A stretch of 64,000 bases of DNA from Stomoxys calcitrans (lineage: Eukaryota > Arthropoda > Insecta > Diptera > Muscidae), in the NCBI RefSeq assembly GCF_963082655.1, contig NC_081554.1, positions 129,090,962 through 129,154,961 on the forward strand, in the 5' to 3' direction. This document shows, piece by piece, positions 11,203 to 23,924 of the stretch (the stretch's first letter is position 1; every line of letters starts with the position of its first letter). The notes beneath the pieces are model-generated. The model saw only the letters and a list, made by a program, of their open reading frames with translations, did not search any database and had not been told where the DNA came from. The translations under genes and the position numbers were made by a program.

Positions 11203-12372
11203 CATTTATCATACCCTACACCACAACTGTGGTACACAATTAGTGCATTTGTTTCTAACACCCAAAAGAAAGAGAGATAGACCCATTGATAGAGACGAAG
11301 CCCATTGAAATAGCTCCCATATATTGGGTTGCCCAAAAAGTAATTGCGGATTTTTCATATAGTCGGCGTTGACAAATTTTTTCAACGGCTTGTGACTCTG
11401 TAATTGCATTTTTTCTTCTGTCAGTTATCAGCTGTTACTTTTAGCTTGCTTTAGAAAAAAAGTGTAAAAAAGTATATTTGATCAAAGTTCATTCTAAGTT
11501 TTATTAAAAATGCATTTACTTTCTTTTAAAAAATCCGCAATTACTTTTTGGGCAACCCAATATAAATGGTAATTTATTAACCGATTCTTTCGAAATTCGG
11601 CAGAAAGGATTCTCTTTTGACGCTCGACAATATTTGTGAATTTCATAGAAATCGGTTCAGATTTAGACCGATTTTCACTCTTAGAGCAACTGCAAGAGCA
11701 CTTTTTGACCAATCTTCTCAAAATTCTGTGAAACACTTTCCTCGACGAATTCCACAGTATCTGCGAAGTTTCGCCGAAATCGGTTCAGATTTAGATATAG
11801 CTCCCATATATATGTTTGCCCTATTTTGAGATATTGCAATAAAATGCTCATTTGATAACCGATTATCTCGAAATATGGCAGGTCAGATTTATCTTTGACT
11901 CTCAATATTACAGGAGATATTACCGGAGATGGATGGAGATATTACCGATTTAGATATAGAAACAGCTCCCATATATGTATATCGTCCGATTTTCACTTTT
12001 AGAGCCACTGCAAGCGCATTGAAGGACCAATATTGCCAAAATTGTGTATAACGCTTTCCTCGATGCTTACCACAATATATAATAAGTTTTTTCGAAATCG
12101 GTTCATATTTAGATATAGATCCCATATGTATGTTCGTCAAATTTTGGGTAGTTTGCAATAATGTTGTCATTTGTCAATTGTAGTTATTGCAGTTTGATCA
12201 TATTTGCTTTTCTCAAAATTTTATACGGGTTGTATAATAACCCATCTGAAAACATCTGCCGAGGTCCAACAAAATTAGTTCAAAATTAGATATAGCTCCC
12301 ACTTAGTATTTATAGGGTAGGTGTAGGGTATTATAAAGTCGGCACGGCCCGACTTATGGCTTTCCTTATTGG
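11203..12372 (+). mobile_element. HINE-like element, family D, full length with nested MITE
   Basis: The 5' word 'ATACCCTACACCACAACTGT' is at 11212. The body words 'AGAGCCACTGCAAGCGCATT' and 'CCCATATATGTATATCG' recur at about 11690, 11960 and 12000. The 3' end has the inverted word 'GGTGTAGGGTAT' (about 12320) and the hairpin 'AAGTCGGCACGGCCCGACTT' (about 12337-12356). A 237-bp mariner MITE interrupts it at 11324-11560. Usual D copies carry the CCGTCTGTC tract near the 5' end; this copy lacks it, suggesting an internal deletion near 11310. Confidence 0.75.
11324..11560. mobile_element. Mariner-type MITE with TA duplication
   Basis: Inverted ends begin 'TTGGGTTGCCCAAAAAGTAA' and close with its reverse complement, flanked on both sides by TA (11322-11323 and 11561-11562). 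The 237-bp interior has no transposase frame. The ends resemble mariner TIRs (the 'GGTTG..CAAAAGTAATTGCGG' type, as in cecropia-subfamily elements; from general knowledge). Other copies are at 32839, 41021 and 41104. Confidence 0.9.
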
Positions 12373-12399
12373 TTTTTGAATATGAATTTGCGTAAATTT

Positions 12400-13434
12400 T
12401 ATACCCTTCACAATAGGATGGCGGTATACCAATTTCGTCATTCTGTTTGTAACTCTCGAAATATTAGTCTAAGTCCACATAAAGTATATATATTCTTGAT
12501 CGTCATGACATTTTAGGTCCGTCCATTCGTCTGTCTGCCGAGAGCACGCTAGCTTTCGAAGGAGTTAAGCTAATCGCTTGAAATTTTGCAGAAATACTTC
12601 TTATTAGCGTAGGGATTGTAAATGGGCCATATAAACCGATCTTGGATCTTGACTTCTTGGGCCACTAGTAGGCGCAATTCTTATCCGATTTGGCTGAAAT
12701 TATGCACGAGGTGTTTCGGTATGGCTTCCAACAACTTTGCTAAATATGGTTGAAATCAGTACATAACCTGATATATCTGTCATATAAACCGATCTATTGT
12801 CTTGAATTCTTGAGCTTCTAGATGGCGCAATTCGTATCCGATTTGGCTGAAATTTTCCATGACGTGTTTTGTTATTACTTCCAACAACGGTGAGTAAAAA
12901 CGGTTCATAACCTGATATAGCTGCCATATAAACCAATATTGAATCTTGACTTCTTAAGCCACTAGAGAGCGCAATTCTTATCCAATTTGGCTAGAATTTA
13001 GCATGACGTATTTTGTTATGACTTGATGTAGCTGTCATATAAACCGATCTGGGATCTTGCCTTCTTAACCCTCTAAAGGGCGCAATTATTATCCGATTTG
13101 GCTGAAATTATATACAACGGCTTCTTCCATGACCTTCAACAAATGTGATCTGAATCGCTCTATAGCCTGATACAGCTCCACTATAAACCGATCTCCCTAT
13201 TTTATTTTTGAGCTCCTAATGAACGCAATTCATATTCGAATTGGCTGAAATTTTACTCAATGATTTCTACTATGGTCAACAACATTCAGTTCAGTTATGG
13301 TCCGAAACTGACCATGCTTTTATCCTTAGTTTGTCTAAAAAGAGATACCAGGAAAAACAACTTTTACATACGCTCCACCACGGGCCGGACCGGGCCAAGC
13401 CGAATTTTTTATCCCCTTCCTGTTTACTTGTTTA
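12400..13434 (+). mobile_element. HINE-like element, family A, diverged full copy
   Basis: 5' 'TATACCCTTCACAATAGGATGG' at 12401, then 'TTTCGTCATTCTGTTTGTAAC' and a short CGTCTGTCTGCCG tract (12527). Tandem units follow near 12640, 12790, 12920 and 13040. 3' 'CGCTCCACCACGGGCCGGACCGGGCC' region at 13371-13396 is a decayed version of the hairpin end, followed by 'CTTCCTGTTTACTTGTTT'. Frames at 12700-12936 and 13241-13469 are repeat translations. Confidence 0.7.
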
Positions 13435-13487
13435 TGATTTATAAACTTTTTTTGTACATATTTAAATAATCAATGACATTTCTGACC

Positions 13488-14215
13488 TAAAGGTTTTATT
13501 CAGGTTAGCTGGCAACACACATAATTTATTAGTCCAATTTTAGCATACTCTTGCCAACTATTCGGCTTGTATCTCACGAATAAATGCTTCATTGTTGTCT
13601 TGCAATGCGTCAATTGACGCGGGCTTGTCTATATAAACATGAGGTTTAACATAGCCCCACAAAAAATAATCTAAAGGCGATAAATGACACAATCTAGACG
13701 GCCCATGGGCCGGTTCCGAACGTGAAATAAAATGTCCACCGAACTTGTCTCTCAATAAGTCCATTGTCACGCGTATTGTATGGCATGTGAGACCGTCGTT
13801 TTGAAACCAAATGTCATGAAAGTCAAGCTCTTGCATTTTAGGCAAAAAAAAGTTGGATATCATCACACGGTGGCGCTCACCATTCACAGTTAAATTACGA
13901 TTCACAACATCTTTGAAGAAGTACGGTCCAATGATGCCGCCAGCCCATAAACCGCACTAAACTGTGCCTTTTTTTGGATGCATTGGTAACTTTTGCAATG
14001 CTTCTGGCTGACCTTCACTCCAAAATCGACAGTTCTGCTTATTTACGTACCCATTGAGCCAAAAAAGAGCTCTGAAAGAAGCGCGCGTCGAACTTTCGTA
14101 ACAGAGCACGCATTTGGATGACAAAATTCAATAATTTGCAAACGTTGTTCGTTTGTAAAACGAGTCGTGGTTAGATTATAGACCAAACTGAAGATATTTG
14201 GCATTGAAACAAAGC
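13488..14215 (-). pseudogene. rosa-like (DD41D) mariner transposase, internally deleted
   Basis: A 115-residue open frame (13558-13905) covers the catalytic part, including MISNFFLPKMQELDFHD, the 'NDGLTCHT' aspartate and 'SPLDYFLWG'. I count 41 residues between those two aspartates, the DD41D spacing described for rosa-type mariners of tephritid flies. Downstream it continues toward the usual C-terminus (FIREIQAE). The N-terminal helix-turn-helix segment is recognisable at about 14080-14180 (minus-strand reading TNEQRLQIIEF). It joins almost directly to the 'LFFGSMG/NGY' segment before the second catalytic region, so over 100 residues with the first catalytic Asp are missing, and there are frameshifts. 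Full-length mariner transposases are about 340-350 residues. It cannot be active. Confidence 0.85.
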
Positions 14216-14535
14216 ACATTAAACTTACATAAATCTTTAAAGAGGTACCCCAAGATAATTTGTTGAGTGCTACTCAAATACGACACTACCATCTATATGG
14301 ATGGAACAATTTGCATTATTCCTCACTCACTTTGGGGTGAATTTGTTTTGGGGTCACTTTTTATCATGCAAAAATATCCCAAATTTAGGACTAATTTTAA
14401 ATTTTGCAAAAAAATTATTTTAAAATCCCAAATACACAAGCACTCACTACAATATATTTGGGGTGGCTGTGCAAACTTTGATTTACATTTGCATTGTGAT
14501 GTATGCTTGATGATACGTAAATTGCATTTAATTTT
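14216..14535. other. Unassigned AT-rich DNA
   Basis: The 116-residue frame at 14267-14617 has no family resemblance and its end runs into the adjacent repeat. I do not call it a gene. Confidence 0.4.
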
Positions 14536-15292
14536 ATACCCACCACCATCAGGCGATCAAAAAAAGAAATTAACACATGAGTTTATGTATTTCACATTTC
14601 ATCGTATACTAATCTAGTTATTCCGTTTCTATCACCTCGAAATATTGATCTGTCTCCCCATTAAGTATATATTTTTTGATTGTCTGCTGATCATTCTGAG
14701 GTGATCTAGCCATGTCCGTCTGTCCGTCCGCCCGTCTGTGAATATCACGATAGCCGTCGAACGCAAAAACCTAGACACTTGAAATTTGGCTTAGATACTT
14801 ATTTGTCATGAAGGTCGTTGGGGATTGCAAATGGGCCATATCCGTTCTGATTTAGATATAGCTCCCTCATTAAGTGTTCCTTCAACATGACTTCTTGAGC
14901 CCCTACAAGCGGCAATTACTATCCGATTAAGCTGAGTCCGAATGGGTCTATAACCTAATATAGATCCCATACATACCGATCTCCCAATTTCATATCCTAA
15001 TCTCCTGTAATCCGCAATTGTTACCCGGGTTGGCTGAAATTGAACGTTGTGTTTTCTTATGACTTCCAATATCCATGGCAAGTGTTGTCCAAATCGGTCT
15101 CTAACCTGGAATAGCTCCCCCATAAACCGATTATCAGATTAGTTGTCTACGGCCCCAAGAATTTTAACTTTTTGGCTGATTTGGCAGAAATTTTGTACGT
15201 AAAGATGTGTCCTTCAAATTAGTACTGGTGTAAATTTTTGGTAGAATCAATTGTGTACACAAGGCTCGGCCCAGCCAAGCTTAGCAATTTCA
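14536..15292 (+). mobile_element. HINE-like element, family C
   Basis: 5' 'TATACCCACCACCATCAGG' at 14536. It then shows 'GATCTAGCCATGTCCGTCTG', 'AATATCACGATAGCCGTCGA' and body units near 14830, 14960 and 15090. The 3' hairpin remnant 'GGCTCGGCCCAGCC' lies at about 15263-15276. Family C differs from A by 'AAATCACGATAGCGGTCGAA' after the CCGTCTG tract. A related fragment may continue to about 15560. Confidence 0.65.
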
Positions 15293-15559
15293 TTTTCCAT
15301 ATTGACTTGCAACTGAGATATAATTGTATAGTACAAATGAACTTTCCATGTGGATCTGGCGTATACAAGAGTGATTTATATAAAAATTTAAATGTAGGTT
15401 AATTTCCTTTACAGTTTTTTTTAAGTTTTGGAATTTTGATGCTTCGAAGACCCGACAAATTTTAGATTGATATACTTCCCATATAAACTGATCTCCCGAT
15501 TTGACTACTTGAGCTTCGGTGTGGTACAATTCCTATACGATTTGGTTAATGTGGTGAGT

Positions 15560-17367
15560 TTCGAAACTTATTTAGCGACAAAACATTTGAACAATCTATA
15601 CTCCTAGACTTTGACCATCATTCTTTTGATTAAATCGAGCTGGTAGCTTCCCAAGCAAAATGAACGATGGCAAACATCTTCAATTGGACAAAACGCATTT
15701 GAGACCGTCTTGTTTTTTTGAAAATAAAAATGCCAACGACTTTATGGCGTCAATAATATAGACACATCAACTACAATGACGGCAGTAGTAAATTTCTTGT
15801 CTTACAAAACTTTGACAGCTGTCAGACTGACATTTAAAAATACAAAACCAGGCAAAACGACAACAGAAGCAGCAGCGGTAGCATTAGCAGAGGCAGTAGG
15901 CAGTAAGGCTTCATGACAAACGACAACAAATTTTCAAAACCAAAGCCCATTTCAATACAGAAATGTGTGAGTAGATGCCTAGATGGCATGCCATCCATGA
16001 TGGACATTTGGATGGACGGTCGAACAGTCAGACGGACAGACGCAATTACAAACTTTGTGTATCGTCCAATGGCCACATGACCATAATGGACTTTCACTTT
16101 TGCTCAGTCAGCAGCACGGGGTGTTTGCCTATCCGACACCAAGTGTTTTGTCGTGTCCAAATTGAGGTGAAGTTTAAATTGCCACGCCACATTTTGGACA
16201 TAAACTGCTTTAATAAACAACAAAAATAGAGACCTATCATTTAGATGTCCAAACAATGGCATTAACATTTTAGTATAAAATATCCCCAAAAATTCCCCAT
16301 CAAAAACTTGAACAGCAGCTACAAGTCCAACAACATAAAGAGTCGATTAACGACTCAGTCGGGGGGTTTTGGAAGCAATGATTGAGTACCACAGCAACAA
16401 CCACATAGCTATTGGTGGTTAATAAACTTTAATCGTTCACAAAAGGCTTAAATGGCGCCAATTAAAATTGATTTAAATCAAAATGTTACGCTGTCGAGCA
16501 CCAAAACTGACAACGGCAACAGACAAAAAAAAAAAAAAAAAATAAACATACATTCTTCATTCATTGTGAAAATATACACGCTCGGTACTGCATTCGGCCG
16601 ATTATGCCGCCTTAGTTTAAGTTGCAATCAAATACACCTTAAAATTGCAAAAATTTGTTACAGTAATAGTTGCCTTAGCGGACACATTCGCTCGTCAAAG
16701 TCATTCGTCTATTTGTTGGACAGTTGTAAGCTAAGCTTTAAGATGTCCGATTTGGTGATGTAGCCATACAAAGTTATATTTCGGCATTTACAAGCCAGTC
16801 CGTCTATCTGTCCATCGGTCAATTGTCTAGCCACCTCTTTTTTTTTGTTTTGATGTGCGGTTTTGTAAATGACGATTGTCAGCTTTTGATAAGGACTTAG
16901 CTGGACGACAAGTACCTGCATAAGAGAATGGAATGTAGTATCATCGATTTAGGATCGATCATTTACGCTTTCGTTCAATTGAAATGAACCGGCTGGTTTG
17001 TGCACATGAATGCGATTAAATGTTGACAGCTCTTTGTGACTTTATGTGGGAAATATTTGAAATAGTTCAGTGAAATGTTATACTAATCTATAGTTAGCCG
17101 TGAAATACCTCTGTGTTGTTTCATCACTGAATCATTAACAATGAGCATTTCTTAATGATACGTGTGTAAGCTTTTAGGCTAAAGATGAATAATGCATAAT
17201 GGGCATATTTTAAATGAACAATGCTAACTTCCCTCGTATGCAATATAAATAAAAACCATTTTGTGTGCATAAAGCACAAACAATTTTCATTGACGTCATC
17301 AAATTTAAATGAAATTGTGACAAAACCTCAGCACGGACCGGACCCGCTCGAATCTCCTTATATATAA
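15560..17367. other. Mostly unique DNA, no gene seen
   Basis: Contains a GCAG-rich patch (about 15860-15905), a TGGACGG/CAGACGG patch at 16005-16040 and a poly-A run at 16525-16542. Frames of up to 103 residues (16452-16763) are low-complexity or AT-driven. It could be intron or intergenic DNA. Confidence 0.45.
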
Positions 17368-18172
17368 CAACTAAGAGCGTGCTAAGTTCAGCCGGGCCGA
17401 ATCTATATACCCTCCACCATGGCTCGCATTTGTCGAGTTCTATGCGCGGTATCTCTTTTTAGGCAAACAAAGAATATTGAATAAGAACTGTTATGCTATT
17501 GGAGCTATATCAACTTATAGTCCGATTCCGACCATAAATGAATGCTGAACATTGTAGAAGTCATTGTATAATATTTCAGTTCATTTGGATAAGAATTGCG
17601 CCTGGTAGGGGCTCAAGCAGCAAAATCGGGAGATAGGGTTATATGGGAGCTGTATCAACTATTGATCGATTCAGACCATATTAGACACGTATGTTGAAGG
17701 TCATTAGAGAATCCGTTGAGCAAAATTTCTGCCAAATCGGATGAGAATTGCACCCTTTAGAGGCTCAAGAAGTCAAAATCCCCGATCGGTTTATATGGCA
17801 GCTATACCAGATTATGAACCACACTTAGCACAGTAGTTGGAAGTTGAAATAAAACACTTCGTGCAAAATTTCAATCAAATCGGACGAGAATTGTGCCCTC
17901 TAAAGGCTCAATAAGTCAAGACCCAAGATCGGTTCATATGACAGCTATACCAGATTATGAACCGATTTAAACCATATTTAGCACAGTAGTTGGAACTTGA
18001 AATAAAACACTTCGTGCAAAATTTCAGTCAAATCGGACGAGAATTGTGCCCTCTAAAGGCTCAAGAAATCAAGACCCAAGATCGGTTCATATGGCAGCTA
18101 TATCAAAACATGGACCGACTTGGCCCATTTTGAAATTAGTATAGCCCCATCCTATGGTGGAGGGTATAAAAA
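17368..18172 (-). mobile_element. HINE-like element, family A, complete-looking
   Basis: It opens with 'GAGCGTGCTAAGTTCAGCC' and a near-perfect hairpin (TTCAGCCGGGCCGAA, 17387-17401). 'TATACCCTCCACCAT' is at 17406. Tandem units start near 17780, 17930 and 18080 (period about 152 bp). It closes with 'ATGGTGGAGGGTATAAAA' at 18155. The CCGTCTGT tract normally near the 5' end is missing: the sequence passes from 'CTTGGCCCATTTTGAA' directly to 'ATTAGTATAGCCCCATCC', an internal deletion. Confidence 0.75.
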
Positions 18173-19745
18173 TCAATTTGTGTTTGATTTCGGTTTGATT
18201 GTTTGTTTGTGTGTTCCTTATAGACTCAGAAACGGCTGAACCGATTTTCTTGAAATTTTCACAGATGGTGCATAATCCCATGGTGAAAATAGAGTACTAA
18301 ATTTTTTGATATCTGAAGGGGGGGCGGACACTCCCCCTTACCCTAATTTTCAGAAACGCCAGATCTCGGTGATGGGTGGTGCGATTTATTTGTGTGCTCT
18401 CTATAGTAACCTAAAAATAAAAATTTTATATCCAAATTTCGGATGGGGGGCAGCCCTACCCCCAAAACCTACCAAATATGTATATAGACCAATCATGACA
18501 ATATGAGATTCAAATTGAAGATATTTCAGAGTAGAAAACGTATCTGATATCCAGTTGTCGGACAAAGAATTTTTGGGGAACACCCAAACCCCCAAAAACA
18601 CCCCTTAATCGGACATATTTACCGACCTTGGCAATATGGGTCTCAAATGAGGGGTATTTGCTAGTAGAATACGAATTTGGTATCCAAATGTGGGACCAAA
18701 TTTCTGGGGGTGCACCCCCAAATAAAAGGATGTAATATCTAAATGTGTGACCAAGTGTATGAGGGGCCGCTCTTTCCAAAAATAACCCCCTAAGAGGACA
18801 AATTTACTACAATAGCAATAAGCACGATATTCCAAGATGGGCTGACCATTCCAATATGGGGCTGTAATAAGAAGTATTTTGGAGTAGCACACGAATCTGA
18901 TATATATTTTCAGATCCGAGTCAGTGAACGGCCGCCCCATTCCCCAAAACACCCCCCAAATCGGTCATGTTTCCCGACTATGGAAATATTGGGCTCAAAT
19001 GAAAGGTATTTGGGAGTAGACCACGAATCTGATATCAATATTCAGGACTAACTGCCTAGCGGACGTCCCACCCTCATAAAAACGCAAAAATAGGTCTTAT
19101 TTGCTCACCATGGCAATTTTGGCTCTAAAAGGGAGTGGATCTCTATATTGATAGTTTTTAGGGTCCATACCCTAAACCACACATATTTGCTGACTTTTGC
19201 AAAAGCGGATTAAATGAAAGGTATTTGAGATTAGAAAACGAATTTGATATCCAATTTTGAGGCCAATGGCAATATGGGTGTCAAATAAATGATATTTGAG
19301 AGTAGAGCACGATGGTAATATATTTTCAGAGCTAAGTGTTTGGGGGACCACCCCACTCCCCAAAACACGCCTAAATCGGGCATATTTACCAACCACGTCA
19401 TTGTGGGGCTCAAATGACAGGTATTGGAGGTCTACCCCTTCCGTAAAAAAAAAACAATCCACAAACAACAATTATTTAGTGACCATCGCAATATGGGCCA
19501 CAAATAAAGGTATTTGGGAGTAGAATACGAATTTAGTATCCAAATTTGGGGCCCTATATTTGGGGACACCGCCCCTTTTCCAAAACTCCCCAAAAGAGTA
19601 ATAATGTTGGGGCCAAATGTTTGAGGACGCCTCATCCCATAAACTTCCCGTAAATCAATGACAATATGGGGTTTAAATAAATGGTATTTGAGAGAAGAAC
19701 TACGAAATCGCAGAACCAGTAAGCGAAAATTTTCTTCAAGCGGCG
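18166..19745 (+). mobile_element. Non-autonomous Helitron, 5' end present, 3' truncated
   Basis: The 5' block 'TATAAAAATCAATTTGTGTT' follows directly on the family A 5' end. Next come 'GACTCAGAAACGGCTGAACC', 'TCACAGATGGTGCATAATCC' and 'GAAACGCCAGATCTCGG'. The rest is eight or more diverged units with 'TGAAAGGTATTTG.GAGTAGA' and 'GGGGGACCACCCC'. The expected 3' CTAG terminus is not found; it stops near 19745. Frames between 18306 and 19635 are unit translations. Confidence 0.75.
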
Positions 19746-22700
19746 GGCGTTAAAGTTTATTGTTAGAATACCAATATATCTATATACTCGATGTATTTTT
19801 CACCGAGACATACTGTAAAATGTCATCAATATGCAAACATTTTTAAGAGTCTTGGCAACAGATTTATTGTTGCTAGTGATTTTAATGCCAAACATACGTG
19901 GTGGGCTAGAATTTTTCTAAAGCAGCTCTATTCTTGGGCATTTTTCATAGTTAATAGGTTCATGCATTATTTTTAAAAATAGGTTAGTGAATTTTTATTT
20001 TCAAAAGATAAAATTTTCATGATTTCTTTAAACGAAAAGTTATTAAAAGTTTCTTTAAGCCAAAATCTTCATGGAATTTTCTTGACATTTTTTTTTATAA
20101 AGATTGTTCCGAAAGACATACATTTAACAATAATTTTTCTAAGATACAATTCTGTATGTATTATCTCTTAGTTCTCGTTTTATTATTGTAATTGAAATTT
20201 CATCTGTAGAAAAAATATTGTTTAAAAAATGTCTTTAAATCAAACATTTTGGTTGGTAGTCTGAAAAACGTTACCAAAGAATAGTTAGTAATATTTAATT
20301 AAAAATTACACCAGCAATGAAATACAAAATTTTACGCTTTCGGAAACACATTTTTAAAACCACGAAATTCTCACCCAGATTAATTTACATTTTAAAATAA
20401 AACCATTTTGTTTTTATATTGGAATTCCATAATTCACAATACTGTATTTAAGGCAATTGATACGGAGCCCATACTGATTAAGAGACGAAAATTCTAGTAG
20501 AAATTAGTAGGTTCTCTTGGTATTGACCGTAGATTTCAGCACAGTGAAATACTATCTGAAACAATTAAAGATTTACTTTTTGAATTGTGGACTTTCTTCC
20601 AAGAAAAGTTTGTTAGAAAAGAGTTTGCGATTAATTCTTTATGTACGAACATCTTTAATGAAATTTGACGAGTCAAATTGCATGTTTACAAAAAGGTGGG
20701 TATTCAGTATGTGTTTCACAGTGAAATATACATGTTTTTCACGATTACTGTTTTGAAAAACTTCAAAAATATCACTGAAAACATAACACTTTTATTAAAA
20801 TTTTATCATAAATGATAGGAGTGCCCTTATGAATGAAATCGTGTATTAAAGTAATCGTAAAAAATATTTATTTTCACTGGAAAACACAAACTTAATACCC
20901 ACCTTAAGTGAGGAAAAGTGTTAAGATAATAATATAAGACAGCTGACTTTTATCTATTAGAGTAAGTTTTATAGTACACTCACGTTAGCCGCTGGGTCAT
21001 TTGACATCAAGTAGTTGGCAAAGAAGGAAAAGAATTTACAACTGCAATAACGTAGAAATCTCTTCGTGCTTCTGATTTTTAGTTCTATCAACTTTTCTTA
21101 TTTTATCTCCAATAAAGTAGGAACACTTTAGGACTTATGAACCATCATGGACATTTTTATCGGACATCTTTTCCATCGAAAGCGGATTTTCGATCGAATT
21201 TAATTAAGATCGAAGAATAAAAAAGCTACATAATTCAAACAGAGTGTAGATGGTTCTTCCTAAAAATTGGTCAAAATTTATTTTTTTTAAATATTTAACA
21301 ATTGTTATTGCTTAACGTTTTCAGTTTGTTTGCATACAATTTTATGGAAAAAGGAATTAAAAATCAATAGACCGACAAAAACAATAACCTATTAAAATCT
21401 TGAAACTAGTTTGAGAGCAAAAATGAGCGAAAAAAAAGAAAATTTCAGCAAAATACTGAAGCTGATTCGGTGAAACTTTTACTACAGGACTAAAATATTC
21501 CCAAAGACAACCACACTTTGAATCAATCAGTACAAAATGCAGCTCTGACTTTATGACCAAATGTTACCGCCGATGGGTTATTTCCCGCAATCAATAGTGA
21601 CCCCAATTTAAAAAAAAAAGTTGTCTTTTCCAATTTCACTGTAAAAGAAGAATTTGGCAATTTAAAATTTTGAAAAAAAAATGTGGCGTGCAAAACCGCA
21701 TCCCCTCCCACCCTCAAATAAAATCCTGGCTACGTCCCTGGTGATGGACATACCAAAAAGCATACATTTCCATTCAGTTCAGCAGCAATACATCTTTAAT
21801 GTTTTAGCACATTTTTGTGTTGAAACAACAGATTTTGTTAGTTGAATGTTTGCTAGAACTGCATTAATGTCTGCTTTCCCACTTTCAGCAGACAAAACCT
21901 GTTGATTTAACAAACATTTTTGTTATTTTGAACAACAAATTTCGTTGAGTGTATTGTCGATCGCTTTAATTTTGTTATGCCATTTAATACGTATCTGTAC
22001 GTTTTCAATGCTTGTCAATTTTTCATCACGCCTCCCCCCATCGCCATTGCCTTTTTAATCAAACTTATATGCCTGGTCACTTAACTTTTGGTTTAGATAA
22101 AAACATCAATCACATTCTCCATAACACGCCACAACAGCAACGTCAACGTATAGAGTAGAAAAGAGACGAGCAAACAGACAATTAGACATTGTCACCTCTA
22201 GTCGATATTATCGGTTACAACAGAAGCTATAAAATTCCACATAAATTACCGGTATTTACCAAACAAATAATTAATGGAGGATCAAGATAACAAAACTTAA
22301 TGCAGAGAGAGGCATACAAGATAGAGGTAGCCGTGTGTAAATGAATGTCAGTAAGTTACCAAGTGTGTGAGTATGAGAGCTGGGAAAGACAATGGACTCA
22401 TTGAGAGATTGAATGAACCAACAGCCCAATTAACTGGCGCCAAGGGGTGTAATCATAATGGCCACTGTTAATCAATAATCATTGCTGAGCAAACACTGGC
22501 ATCAGCAGCCGCAACAACAACCAGCACTTTGGGCTTTTTGTGTTGTTCTGTACATTAAAAAAAGAAAGTCTCTGGCAGACAAGAACACCCAATCATCCAG
22601 GTTACACAGTAAAGAGTTACTGTGCAACAGCAATAGAAATGGAATCAGATATGTGAGATTACAGCTACCAGCAGGAGAGTCAACAGCAAGACAATCGAAC

Positions 22701-22937
22701 ACAAAACCCCAACCAAACAAACAAATAATCAATCTCAATCACATCAATTACACTCGGATTCAGTTTGCTTGCTGCCACTATACATTTTCCATTCTCTCAT
22801 TTACTGATCACTTTAGGATGTACTCGGGCTACCCTACAATGGGCTTTGTGTTTTTAGCTTAAGATATGCAAGTCTTTCAAATGCAAATGCAAATGCCCAT
22901 AAACATTTCGTAAAGGAACAGGGGCAAACTTTTCACA
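19746..22937. other. Long mostly unique region, no gene seen
   Basis: About 3.2 kb of AT-rich DNA with none of the local repeat families. The longest frame (126 residues, 22482-22862, plus) begins with a Gln-rich segment and has no domain or homology I recognise. Composition is that of non-coding fly DNA. Short exons cannot be excluded by eye. Confidence 0.4.
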
Positions 22938-23125
22938 ATGAGTGCTGTCCGATTCAAGTTTTGAGCTCAATGATGAGGGGCCTCCTTTTTATAGCCGAGT
23001 TTGAACGGCGTACCGCAGTGCTACACCTCCTTGGGGAGAAGTTTTTACATGGCGGCCATACCATTTTTTCAAATAGCATAGTTCCTCACAGGATTCGAAC
23101 CCAGGCGTTCAGCGTCACTGGTTGT
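22938..23125 (-). mobile_element. tRNA-derived SINE, head end truncated
   Basis: Body words 'ATGAGTGCTGTCCGATTCAA', 'GAGGGGCCTCCTTTTTATAG' and 'TGAACGGCGTACCGCAGTGC' are followed near 23095-23120 by the reverse of a pol III B box (minus-strand 'GGTTCGAATCC'). The A-box part of the head is missing. Confidence 0.8.
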
Positions 23126-23184
23126 GGTAAGTGAAACACTTATGAACACCAAAACTCATACCAAATACGGCCCAGACAGGTCTA

Positions 23185-23884
23185 TACGAGGGCGCTCCCA
23201 GAAATTGCTGACCTATAAAAAAAACAACAAATTTGGGATAATGTTTTTTATTTCTCAACATAACCTCCTTTTAAATCGATTCACTTTTTCAATAGAAGCA
23301 TGCTGAAGCAATTTGAACTTTAATTCATGGATCTTTGCCATCGCAATGGTGGATTGGTGAATTGCGCTATTTCTGTTGTATTGGGAGCAATCTCTGCATC
23401 CATCTTGCATACTCATCACTTTTTTCGTCAATATACGATGCCGAAAACTTTCTCAAAAATACCTCTCACCTCAGCTAGTTCACGAACTTGACCCATCTAA
23501 AACCATTTTGTGGTTTTTATGTATTTCTGGCGTGGGCACCTCAACAGTTTGACCACTACGATGTTCGGTATGGCAGCTCGTACGGCCCGGTTCAATATTT
23601 TATGGTTGTAAACAAAAGCCCAGACTCTCCCAAAGTAAAATCTAGCTCAGTCTTACTTTGGCTGGACTGAGATCTTCCAAATAAAAGTATTGTATTACAT
23701 ATCGTTGACCGATATTTTCAATTTTTGCAAATTCACTGAGATATCTAGTTTTGAGCTGTCCAAAAAAAAAAAACTAAAAACCGTGGCGGCTTTAAAAGGT
23801 TGTCACTTTTAACGAAAATATTTATTTCCATTCTACTACAGCCATCTCTATGTCAGGTCGGCCACTTTTGGGACCGACCTTGTA
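23185..23884. mobile_element. Tc1/mariner-like element relic with about 30-bp inverted ends
   Basis: The left end 'TACGAGGGCGCTCCCAGAAA' (23185) pairs with the right end, whose reverse complement reads 'TACAAGGTCGGTCCCAAAAG'. Both continue to a '(T/C)G(C/G)(T/C)GACCT' block, giving about 30 bp of imperfect TIR, and the left flank is TA. The 700-bp interior is too short for a complete transposase and I see only broken frames. The family is not named with confidence. Confidence 0.6.
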
Positions 23885-23924
23885 AATAAATGTGCAAATT
23901 TGCTTTGATATCATTGACGACATT

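Noticed and set aside
22482..22862. 126-residue Gln-rich-start frame
   Set aside because: No family resemblance, an antisense frame of similar length overlaps, and nothing suggests splicing or a promoter.
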